Part shown: piece after piece, positions 32,649 through 39,874 of the stretch
Position numbering within the stretch: the stretch's first letter is position 1
Layout of the letters: each line of letters starts with the position of its first letter
Assembly: GCA_023461435.1 (NCBI GenBank)
Contig: JAEYLC010000027.1
Span: forward strand, 29,156-93,155
DNA: 64,000 bases
DNA from: Bacillota bacterium
GTDB taxonomy: Bacteria > Bacillota > Clostridia > Christensenellales > SZUA-584
Reading direction: 5' to 3'
Notes under the pieces: generated by a model
Seen by the model: only the letters and a program-made list of their open reading frames with translations
What the model was told of the DNA's origin: nothing
Databases searched by the model: none
Position numbers and translations under genes: made by a program

Positions 32649-32677
32649 TTGACAGAAAATGCATATGGCGATATCTT
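32649..32677 (+). promoter_or_regulatory. Promoter of the MFGW paralogue pair
   Basis: TTGACA (32649-32654), 17 bases, TATCTT (32672-32677), 32 bases before the first ATG. Confidence 0.6.
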
Positions 32678-32709
32678 CCTTATATAGGCATGTGTGAGGG
32701 GGATATCAT

Positions 32710-32967
32710 ATGTTCGGCTGGCGGGAAGTTTTCACCTCGTTCTCAATGATCGATTTTTCAAAGGTACGCGAAGCATTGGGCCAAAAAGGCATTCGATATT
32801 ATTACAGAACAAAAAACTTGCTAAGTAATTATTCTAGAGGGCACCTCGGAACCTTTGGCGTCGATATGGACTATGCGGTTCAATATTATCTTTATGTGAA
32901 AAAGCTTGATTTTGAGCAGGCGCAGTATCTGATTTCAAGCGCGCGAAAAAGAGAAGGGGGAGCCTGA
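32710..32967 (+). CDS. Unknown 85-residue protein, tandem paralogue A
   Basis: Begins MFGWREVFTSFSMIDFSKVREAL and ends with YYLYVKKLDFEQAQYLISSA, a ferredoxin-like beta-alpha-beta pattern without cysteines or signal peptide. Paralogous to the next gene, sharing MFGWxEV at the start and an xYLI helix at the end. The closing segment recalls the YLI helices of DUF2007-type putative signal-transducing proteins, a weak analogy. Overlaps gene B by one base (TGATG). AT-richer than B. Confidence 0.65.
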   Translation: MFGWREVFTSFSMIDFSKVREALGQKGIRYYYRTKNLLSNYSRGHLGTFGVDMDYAVQYYLYVKKLDFEQAQYLISSARKREGGA

Positions 32968-33227
32968 TGTTTGGCTGGGAAGAGGTCTATATGGGCTTTT
33001 CGATGGACGACTTTGCAAAGGCGCGCGACGCCGTGACGCGGGCGGGGCTGCCGTATAAACGCAAGCTGTTCGCGCACGCGGGCGCATGGCTTGGGCGCGG
33101 GCGTGTCCGCCACAGCAGCGCGATCATCGGCGATCATACCGATTTCACCAAACAGTACCGGCTGTTTGTGCGTCAGGAAGACGCTGAGCAGGCACGGTAC
33201 TTGATCCGGCGGGCGATGCAGGGATGA
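32967..33227 (+). CDS. Unknown 86-residue protein, tandem paralogue B
   Basis: Begins MFGWEEVYMGFSMDDFAKARDAV and ends LFVRQEDAEQARYLIRRAMQ. Same length and architecture as paralogue A, with a more basic, GC-rich middle. AAGGGGG precedes the ATG. The pair probably works as a heterodimer or as two specialised copies (inference). Followed at once by a broken GNAT gene. Confidence 0.65.
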   Translation: MFGWEEVYMGFSMDDFAKARDAVTRAGLPYKRKLFAHAGAWLGRGRVRHSSAIIGDHTDFTKQYRLFVRQEDAEQARYLIRRAMQG

Positions 33228-33231
33228 GCCT

Positions 33232-33395
33232 ATGCTGACGGTCAGAGAAACGGATGAGCGGGACTTGCCGGGCTTCCTGAGAAATGCTACAAAGCGGCGC
33301 TCTCCAGCGAAACGAAAAGAACAAAGGCCCATCAGTTTTATGAGGGCCTCGGGTTTTCCCGGCACGGTGTCAGCTTTTTAATCACATTGGAATAG
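33232..33395 (+). pseudogene. GNAT acetyltransferase remnant (internal deletion and frameshift)
   Basis: ATG 33232 opens MLTVRETDERDLPGFL, a typical GNAT start, but soon leaves frame. In another frame the same stretch reads KCYKAALSSETKRTKAHQFY followed by EGLGFSRHGVSFLITLE and TAG at 33393-33395, the typical GNAT end (beta6 with the FYEGLGF motif). About 100 middle residues, including the acetyl-CoA loop, are missing. This is a relic. Confidence 0.75.
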
Positions 33396-33400
33396 AACTG

Positions 33401-34039
33401 TCAGAGAACGCTCTTTAAATAGTCGCTGAACGCTTCCACACTTTCAAACGTCAATTCCGGGTTCATTTCTTTTAATTTGCCTGTTTCGGCGGTGCTGGCC
33501 CACGCGGCGGAAATGACGGGAACATCCACTGTCTTGCACGCCGTGATATCGCTCGGCGCATCTCCGATGTAAACGGCTTCATGCGGCTCAATGCCGAACT
33601 GGCTGAGCACCGCTTTGAGCCCTTCGGGTTTTCTCGGCCCTTCGGGAACGCCCGTATCGATCGCATCAAAAGTGTTTTCGAGACCGTATTGGCGCAGTGT
33701 GATGTCCGCCCCGGCGGCGCCCTTGCCCGTCACGAGGCCAATTTTGAGTTGCTTGCTTTTCAGATATTGCAGCAGCTCTTTGATGCCGTCAAACGGCTGC
33801 GGATAGTTCGTGTGATACGTTTTGTAGTTTTCAATATAGGCTTTCACACCCTCTTCAAAATGCTCCGGAATAAACGCGAGGATCGTGCCTTCCTCGGAAG
33901 GCCCGAATGTGGCCATGAGCGCCTCGTCGCTGATGCTGCGCCCGGCCAGCGGCTCGATCGCTTCCCTGAAAGACCTCAAAATCAGCGGCATCGTATCGCC
34001 GATTGTGCCGTCCATGTCAAAAATGACTGCTTTGATCAT
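33401..34039 (-). CDS. HAD-superfamily phosphatase (phosphoglycolate-phosphatase type)
   Basis: 212 residues. HAD motif I FDMDGTIGDT with both Asp, motif II LVTGKG, motif III Lys region RKPEG and motif IV YIGDAPSDI. An alpha-helical C1 cap lies between residues about 15 and 85. It dephosphorylates a small phosphometabolite (phosphoglycolate, pyrophosphate or a sugar phosphate). Convergent with the GNAT relic. Confidence 0.92.
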   Translation of the reverse strand: MIKAVIFDMDGTIGDTMPLILRSFREAIEPLAGRSISDEALMATFGPSEEGTILAFIPEHFEEGVKAYIENYKTYHTNYPQPFDGIKELLQYLKSKQLKIGLVTGKGAAGADITLRQYGLENTFDAIDTGVPEGPRKPEGLKAVLSQFGIEPHEAVYIGDAPSDITACKTVDVPVISAAWASTAETGKLKEMNPELTFESVEAFSDYLKSVL

Positions 34040-34277
34040 TATGCACCTCTGTGTTGTCTAAAAACTTTATTTCATCGAAACGTTAATACAATCATTGAAT
34101 AATGTCAAGTTTTGAGGTGTGATTTGTAATTTGCTTGCCGGTGTCATGCGTCCGTTCGGCTTCCCAATAATAAAACAATATATTGCCATAATAATAAAAT
34201 GGCTGGCTTTTGTCACGCACGCGTTTCTTGCGCGCAAACTATCGTGCGCAAAGCTCCTCATGTTGCTGAAATGCCCG
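34040..34277. other. AT-rich intergenic region
   Basis: No convincing gene. It holds a TTGCGCGCAA...TTGCGCAC-like near-repeat around 34228-34255 (TGCGCGCAAAC, GTGCGCAAAG), which could be an operator, and the pdh-type operon promoter follows. Confidence 0.4.
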
Positions 34278-34306
34278 TTGACACAGTTCATTGCGGATGT
34301 TAATAT
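34278..34306 (+). promoter_or_regulatory. Promoter of the 2-oxoacid dehydrogenase operon
   Basis: TTGACA (34278-34283), 17 bases, TAATAT (34301-34306), about 85 bases before the E2 ATG. Confidence 0.6.
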
Positions 34307-34390
34307 AGTACATAATAAGTGTTACTTTTTATCACAATTACGCGAGTTATGAGCATAATAATGTAAATAATTTATATACGGAGGTTTTTC

Positions 34391-35716
34391 ATGGCGGTCG
34401 GAGTCATCATGCCCCGGCAGGGGCAGTCGGTTGAAAGTTGTATCATCGAGTACCGCGTCAAGGAGGGAGATGCCGTCAAACAGGGCGATATCCTTTTCGC
34501 GTATGAGACGGATAAAGCGTCTTTTGAGGAGGAAAGCCCGGCGGAGGGAACGGTATTAAAGCTGCTCGCGCAGGACGGCGATGATGTGCCGTGCCTCGAA
34601 ACGGTGCTCGTGATCGGGCAGCCCGGCGAGGACATTTCCGAGTTTTTAAAGGGCGGCGATGCGCCGCAGGCTGCGGCGCAAACGGCTGAACCGCAAGCGG
34701 CTGCGCCTCAGGCGGCTCCCGCCATCACGGCAGCGGCCACGGTCTCGGAGTCGGACGGCAGCAAGATATCCCCGCGCGCCAAAGGCATCGCGGAGCGGCA
34801 GGGGCTTGATATCAGCAAGGCTGTGGCAACAGGGCCGAACGGGCGCATCATCGAACGCGATGTGGCGGTGCTCGCCGAAAAAGGCTACAAGGTCACGGGC
34901 GCGGCCAGCGGCGCGTACGCAGGCGGTGCGCAGGGCACCGGCCTTGGCGGTGCCGTGACCACGGCAGATTTAAGCGCGGCTCCGAAAACCGCAGCGGTGG
35001 TGATATCTGAAGCGCCCAAAGCGGCTTATACGGATGTAAAGCTCTCGGCGGTGCGCAAGGCGATCGCGAAATCGATGCACGCCTCGCTCAGCGAGATGGC
35101 GCAGCTCACGCACCAGTCAAGCTTCGACGCGACGGCCATACTGGCTTACCGCGAGCGCATCAAGGCCAATGCGGAAAAGCTCGGCCTGCCGAACATCACG
35201 CTCAACGATATCGTGCTGTACGCGGTTTCGAGAACGCTCAAAAACCACGCCGATCTCAACGCGCACTTCCTCGGCGATTCCATGCGGCTGTTCAGCAACG
35301 TCAACCTCGGCATGGCGGTGGATACCGAAAGGGGTCTGCTCGTGCCCACGCTTTTCGGTGCGGATTCGCTCTCTCTTGCGGATATCGCCGCGAAAACCAA
35401 GGAGCTTGCCACGGCGGCGCAGTCCGGCAAGATATCGCCTGACCTTTTAGGCGGCGGCACGTTTACCGTGTCTAACCTCGGCGCGCTCGGCATCGAGATG
35501 TTCACGCCCGTGATCAACCCGCCGCAGACGGCGATACTCGGCGTGTGCAGCATCGTGTACCGGCAAAAAAAGATCGGCAGCGAGTTTGTGACGTATCCCG
35601 CGATGGGATTATCGCTCACGTACGACCACCGGGCGGTAGACGGCGCGCCCGCGTCGCGGTTCTTAAAAGACCTCTGCACCTCGCTCGAGGCTTTTGACAT
35701 ACTGCTCGCGAAATAA
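34391..35716 (+). CDS. Dihydrolipoamide acyltransferase (E2)
   Basis: 441 residues in the E2 order. One lipoyl domain (1-75) has the lipoylated Lys in YETDKASFEEE; an Ala/Gln/Pro hinge follows; then an E3/E1-binding domain (about 120-155, SPRAKGIAERQGLDIS); a second Ala-rich hinge; and the acyltransferase domain (from about 215) ending in YDHRAVDGAPASRFL with the catalytic His and Asp. It carries acyl groups between E1 and CoA. First gene of E2-E3-E1; the substrate may be pyruvate or acetoin. ACGGAGG before the ATG. Confidence 0.93.
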   Translation: MAVGVIMPRQGQSVESCIIEYRVKEGDAVKQGDILFAYETDKASFEEESPAEGTVLKLLAQDGDDVPCLETVLVIGQPGEDISEFLKGGDAPQAAAQTAEPQAAAPQAAPAITAAATVSESDGSKISPRAKGIAERQGLDISKAVATGPNGRIIERDVAVLAEKGYKVTGAASGAYAGGAQGTGLGGAVTTADLSAAPKTAAVVISEAPKAAYTDVKLSAVRKAIAKSMHASLSEMAQLTHQSSFDATAILAYRERIKANAEKLGLPNITLNDIVLYAVSRTLKNHADLNAHFLGDSMRLFSNVNLGMAVDTERGLLVPTLFGADSLSLADIAAKTKELATAAQSGKISPDLLGGGTFTVSNLGALGIEMFTPVINPPQTAILGVCSIVYRQKKIGSEFVTYPAMGLSLTYDHRAVDGAPASRFLKDLCTSLEAFDILLAK

Positions 35717-35728
35717 GGAGACGACAAA

Positions 35729-37093
35729 ATGTTTTATGATTTGATTGTGATCGGCGGCGGCCCGGCGGGGTATCTCGGCGCGGAGCGCGCGGGACACGCG
35801 GGGCTCAAAACGCTGCTGTTTGAAAAGCGCAGCGTGGGCGGCGTGTGCCTTAATGAAGGCTGCATTCCCACCAAAACGCTGCTGTATTCGGCAAAGATTA
35901 AGGACAGCGCGGCGCACGGCGACACCTACGGCGTCAGCGTACAGGGTGCGGAATTAAACCACGGTGCGGTGGTCGCGCGCAAGAACAAGGTGGTGAAAAC
36001 GCTCGTGAGCGGCGTGGAAGCGACGCTGAAGGGCGCGGGTGTGACGGTTATAAAGGCGGCTGCCGCAGTGACGGGCAGGAACGCCGAAGGCTATACCGTC
36101 ACGGACGGCAAAGAGGTTTACACGGGTAAACGCCTGCTGATCGCGGCGGGTTCTGAAACGGCGGTGCCGCCGATTCCGGGGCTTAAGGAAGCGATTCAGA
36201 GCGGCTTTGTGCTGACCAGCCGCGAGATGCTCGATATCACGGAGGCACCGGGCAAGCTCATCGTGATCGGCGGCGGCGTGATCGGCCTTGAGATGGCGAG
36301 CTATTTTTGCTCGGCGGGCTCGGAGGTCACAGTTATCGAAATGCTCGACAGCATCGGCGGCCCGATCGACGCGGACATCGCGGCGATACTCAAGAAGAAC
36401 CTCGTCAAGAAGGGCATCAGCTTCCAGCTTGGCTGCAAGGTGACGGGTATTTCAGATAAGGTGGAATACTTAGGTGCGGACGGCAAGCCGGCCTCGCTCA
36501 CGGCGGACAAGGTGCTGCTCTCCATCGGGCGGCGTCCCGTGGCGGATGGGCTCGGGCTGGAGACGATCGGCGTGCAGACCGAGCGCGGCGCGGTGCTGAC
36601 CGACAGCCATCTGCAGACCAACGTACCGGGCGTGTATGCCGCGGGCGACATCAACGGCAAATCGCTGCTTGCGCATACGGCCTACCGTGAAGCCGAGGTG
36701 GCGGTGAACCACATGACGGGCAAGAAGGACGTGATGCGCTACGACGCGATACCCGCCGTGATCTACACGACGCCGGAAGTGGCGGGCGTGGGGCTCACCG
36801 AAAAAGCGGCGAAGGACAAGGGCATAGACGTGACGGTGAAGAGCATCACGATGAACTTTTCGGGCCGCTATCTCGCGGAGAACGACCGCGGCGACGGCAT
36901 CATCAAGATCGTGGTGGACAACAAATGGAACAAGCTCGCGGGCGTTCACATGATATCGGGCTACGCGTCTGAGATCATCTACGGCGCAGGGCTCATGATC
37001 GAAAAGGAAATGACGATTGACGAGATCAAACAGCTGGTGTTCCCGCACCCCACGGTGTGCGAGGCGCTGCGTGAAGCGATATTCCAGCTGTAG
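35729..37093 (+). CDS. lpdA: Dihydrolipoyl dehydrogenase (E3)
   Basis: 454 residues. FAD motif VIGGGPAGYLGAERAG, redox disulfide GGVCLNEGCIPTK, NAD motif VIGGGVIGLEMASYF, second FAD motif GVYAAGDINGKS and the C-terminal His-Glu region HPTVCEALREAIF. It reoxidises dihydrolipoyl E2 with NAD+. It follows E2 by 12 bases with AAGGAGA before the ATG. Confidence 0.96.
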   Translation: MFYDLIVIGGGPAGYLGAERAGHAGLKTLLFEKRSVGGVCLNEGCIPTKTLLYSAKIKDSAAHGDTYGVSVQGAELNHGAVVARKNKVVKTLVSGVEATLKGAGVTVIKAAAAVTGRNAEGYTVTDGKEVYTGKRLLIAAGSETAVPPIPGLKEAIQSGFVLTSREMLDITEAPGKLIVIGGGVIGLEMASYFCSAGSEVTVIEMLDSIGGPIDADIAAILKKNLVKKGISFQLGCKVTGISDKVEYLGADGKPASLTADKVLLSIGRRPVADGLGLETIGVQTERGAVLTDSHLQTNVPGVYAAGDINGKSLLAHTAYREAEVAVNHMTGKKDVMRYDAIPAVIYTTPEVAGVGLTEKAAKDKGIDVTVKSITMNFSGRYLAENDRGDGIIKIVVDNKWNKLAGVHMISGYASEIIYGAGLMIEKEMTIDEIKQLVFPHPTVCEALREAIFQL

Positions 37094-37117
37094 AATAATT
37101 TTAAGGGAGCAATTGAC

Positions 37118-39589
37118 ATGACAAAATGTTTAATGGTCGAGCCGGGCAAGGTGAGACAGCCGGGAAAAATATCGTTTGAAGATATCCCGATGAATGTGTA
37201 TCAGAAGACGGTCGCGGACGAGAAAAAGAACTATTCAAAGGACGAGTTCCTAAGGATGTACCGCGATATGCTCATCATCCGCGAGTTTGAGACGATGCTC
37301 AACCTCATCAAGACGACGGGCGAATACGAAGGCGTGGCGTACAACCATCCGGGCCCCGCGCATCTCGGCATCGGCCAGGAAGCGGCGTACGTCGGGCAGG
37401 CGTTCGGCCTCTCTATCAACGACTACACGTTCGGCTCACACAGAAGCCACGGCGAAATTCTCGCCAAGGGCCTCAGTGCGATCGCGCAGCTCAGCGACGA
37501 CGAGCTCATGAACATCATGAAGACGTTCTTCGGCGGCGAGACGTTTGCGGTCGTCGAGAAAACGACGAAGGCCACAAACATCAAGGATATCGCGGTTGAG
37601 TTTCTGCTTTATGGCACGCTTGCGGAAGTCTGGGCGAGAAAAACAGGCTTTAACCGCGGCCTCGGCGGCTCGATGCACGCGTTCTTCATTCCGTTCGGCA
37701 TATTTCCGAACAACGCGATCGTGGGCGGCAGCGCGGACATCGCGGCGGGCGCGGCGCTGTATAAGCGCGTGAACAACAAAGACGGTCTTGTCATCTGCAA
37801 CATCGGCGACGGCAGCATCGGCTGCGGCCCCGTTTACGAAGCGATGAACTTCTCGGCGATGGATCAGTTCCACACGCTCTGGGACGGCAACCACAACGGC
37901 GGGCTGCCGATCATATTCAATATATTCAACAACTTCTACGGCATGGGCGGACAGACCTGCGGCGAAACCATGGCGTACGGCGAGGTCGCGCGTCTCGGCG
38001 CGGGCGTGACGCCGAGCCAGATGTTTGCCGAGCGCGTGGACGGCTACAACCCGCTGGCCGTGATTGACGCTTACAGGCGCAAGCGCGAGATTATCGAGAG
38101 CCGCAAGGGCCCGGTGCTGCTCGACGTGCTCACATACCGCATCTCGGGCCACAGCCCGTCGGACGCGTCGGCATACCGCGCGAAGGAAGAGGTTGATATG
38201 TGGCAGCAGGCCGATTCGATCGTGGCTTTCGGCAAGCAGATCACGGACGCGAAGGTGGCGGGCGCCGCCGAGCTCGAAGCGATACAGCAGCAGGTGAAGG
38301 CATGGGTGCTCCAAACCGTTAAGCTCGCGAAGGACGAGACGCTGTCCCCGCGCATGGATCTGATTAAAAATCCTGACGCCATCGCGGACCTCATATTCTC
38401 AAACGGCCATGTGAAGAGCATGGACGACACAAGAAAACCCGATGTGCTCCAGGAAAAGGCAGAGAACGCGCATGTGCAGCAGCTGACCAAAAAGGAACGC
38501 TTCGCGTTTGACGCGAGCGGTAAGCCGGTCTCCAAGAACAAGCTGTATCAGCTGCGCGACGGCATATTCGAAGCGATTATCGACAAGTATTACGAAGACC
38601 CGACGCTGACCGCCTACGGTGAAGACGTGCGCGAATGGGGCGGCGCTTTCGCGGTGTACCGCGGGCTGGCCGACTGCCTGCCATATCACAGGCTGTTCAA
38701 CTCGCCGATCTCCGAGGGCGCGATCGTGGGCAGCGCCGTGGGCTATGCCATGGCGGGCGGCCGCGTGATCGCGGAGCTCATGTACGCGGACTTTCTCGGG
38801 CGCGCGGGCGACGAGGTGTTCAACCAACTCAGCAAGTGGCAGTCGATGAGCGCGGGCGTGCTCAAAATGCCGTGCGTGCTGCGCATGTCGGTCGGCTCCA
38901 AATACGGCGCGCAGCATTCGCAGGACTGGTCGGCACTTTGTGCGCACATACCGGGCCTCAAGGTGGTGTTCCCGGCCACGCCATACGATTCAAAAGGCTT
39001 GATGGCGGCGGCGCTCAACGGCACAGACCCTGTGATATATCTTGAAAGCCAACGCATTTATGATATCGGCGAGCAGTTCCACGAGGGCGGCGTGCCCGCG
39101 CAGAGCTATGAGATCGAGATCGGCGAGCCGGATGTGAAGGTGGCCGGCAGCGATTTGACGATACTTTCGGTCGGCGCGACGCTGTACCGCGTGATGGAGG
39201 CCGTTAAGCTGTTCGCGGCGCACGGCATCAGCGTGGAGGTCATCGACGCGCGCAGCCTCGTGCCGTTCAACTACGAGAAGGTGATCGAATCCGTCAAGAA
39301 GACGGGCCGCATCATCATCACGGGCGACGCGTGTGAGCGCGGCTCGCACCTCAACGATTTTGCGCGCAATATCACCGAGCTTGCGTTCAATTATCTCGAC
39401 GCGCCGCCGGTTGTGGTGGGCGCGAAGAACTGGATCACACCCGCGCACGAGCTCGAAGACTTCTTCTTCCCGCAGCCGTTCTGGTATGTCGATGCGTTCC
39501 ATGAACGCATCATGCCGATTCCGGGCTATATGCCGACGGCCAACTTCACGGAGCTTGAGCAGATAAGAAGCAACAAGCGCGGCGTGTAA
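37118..39589 (+). CDS. Fused alpha-beta TPP-dependent E1 of a 2-oxoacid dehydrogenase
   Basis: 823 residues in a single chain. The alpha half (to about 440) has the thiamine pyrophosphate motif GDGSIGCGPVYEAMNF and the E1-alpha loop YRISGHSPSDAS. The beta half (about 465-815) has YGEDVREWGG, FNSPISEGAIVGSAVGYAMA with the catalytic Glu, and EVIDARSLVPFNYE. E1 is usually two polypeptides (PdhA/PdhB, AcoA/AcoB). Fusion into one is less common and is seen in some Clostridia. It decarboxylates the 2-oxoacid or cleaves acetoin and loads E2. Terminator follows. Confidence 0.92.
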   Translation: MTKCLMVEPGKVRQPGKISFEDIPMNVYQKTVADEKKNYSKDEFLRMYRDMLIIREFETMLNLIKTTGEYEGVAYNHPGPAHLGIGQEAAYVGQAFGLSINDYTFGSHRSHGEILAKGLSAIAQLSDDELMNIMKTFFGGETFAVVEKTTKATNIKDIAVEFLLYGTLAEVWARKTGFNRGLGGSMHAFFIPFGIFPNNAIVGGSADIAAGAALYKRVNNKDGLVICNIGDGSIGCGPVYEAMNFSAMDQFHTLWDGNHNGGLPIIFNIFNNFYGMGGQTCGETMAYGEVARLGAGVTPSQMFAERVDGYNPLAVIDAYRRKREIIESRKGPVLLDVLTYRISGHSPSDASAYRAKEEVDMWQQADSIVAFGKQITDAKVAGAAELEAIQQQVKAWVLQTVKLAKDETLSPRMDLIKNPDAIADLIFSNGHVKSMDDTRKPDVLQEKAENAHVQQLTKKERFAFDASGKPVSKNKLYQLRDGIFEAIIDKYYEDPTLTAYGEDVREWGGAFAVYRGLADCLPYHRLFNSPISEGAIVGSAVGYAMAGGRVIAELMYADFLGRAGDEVFNQLSKWQSMSAGVLKMPCVLRMSVGSKYGAQHSQDWSALCAHIPGLKVVFPATPYDSKGLMAAALNGTDPVIYLESQRIYDIGEQFHEGGVPAQSYEIEIGEPDVKVAGSDLTILSVGATLYRVMEAVKLFAAHGISVEVIDARSLVPFNYEKVIESVKKTGRIIITGDACERGSHLNDFARNITELAFNYLDAPPVVVGAKNWITPAHELEDFFFPQPFWYVDAFHERIMPIPGYMPTANFTELEQIRSNKRGV

Positions 39590-39634
39590 GATTAGCTAGT
39601 TTCCTCTTTTACACATACTCAAATGAACGAAGAA

Positions 39635-39670
39635 CGGCGAAGGCAGAGGCTTTCGCCGCTTTTCGTTTTT
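39635..39670 (+). terminator. Terminator of the E2-E3-E1 operon
   Basis: CGGCGAA/TTCGCCG stem with a 10-base loop, then TTTTCGTTTTT. Confidence 0.8.
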
Positions 39671-39734
39671 AGTGTCATTAAAGAGGCAATCCATGAAAAG
39701 GCTTATAGAATCTATTCATCATAAAGAAGTTTAA

Positions 39735-39798
39735 TATATCGATATAATTATTTATACTTTGCGATTATCTTGATTAATGGGAATTAAGTATATCGATT
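39735..39798. promoter_or_regulatory. Repeated TATATCGAT sites upstream of the methyltransferase
   Basis: TATATCGATATA (39735-39746) is a perfect 12-bp palindrome, and TATATCGATT recurs at 39789-39798. They lie upstream of the methyltransferase promoter and may be regulatory, but AT-rich DNA makes chance repeats more likely. Confidence 0.35.
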
Positions 39799-39816
39799 AA
39801 AAATTAAAAGAAAGAT

Positions 39817-39846
39817 TTGCATATGAATTCTGGGATGTTATATAAT
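39817..39846 (+). promoter_or_regulatory. Promoter of the methyltransferase gene
   Basis: TTGCAT (39817-39822), 18 bases, perfect TATAAT (39841-39846), 28 bases before the TTG start. Confidence 0.6.
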
Positions 39847-39874
39847 TTACCCAGATTTATTTGGGGGTAAGGTA

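Noticed and set aside
34119..34352. 77-codon plus-strand frame before the E2 gene
   Set aside because: It would contain the operon promoter, starts at a GTG with poor context, and shows no recognisable domain.
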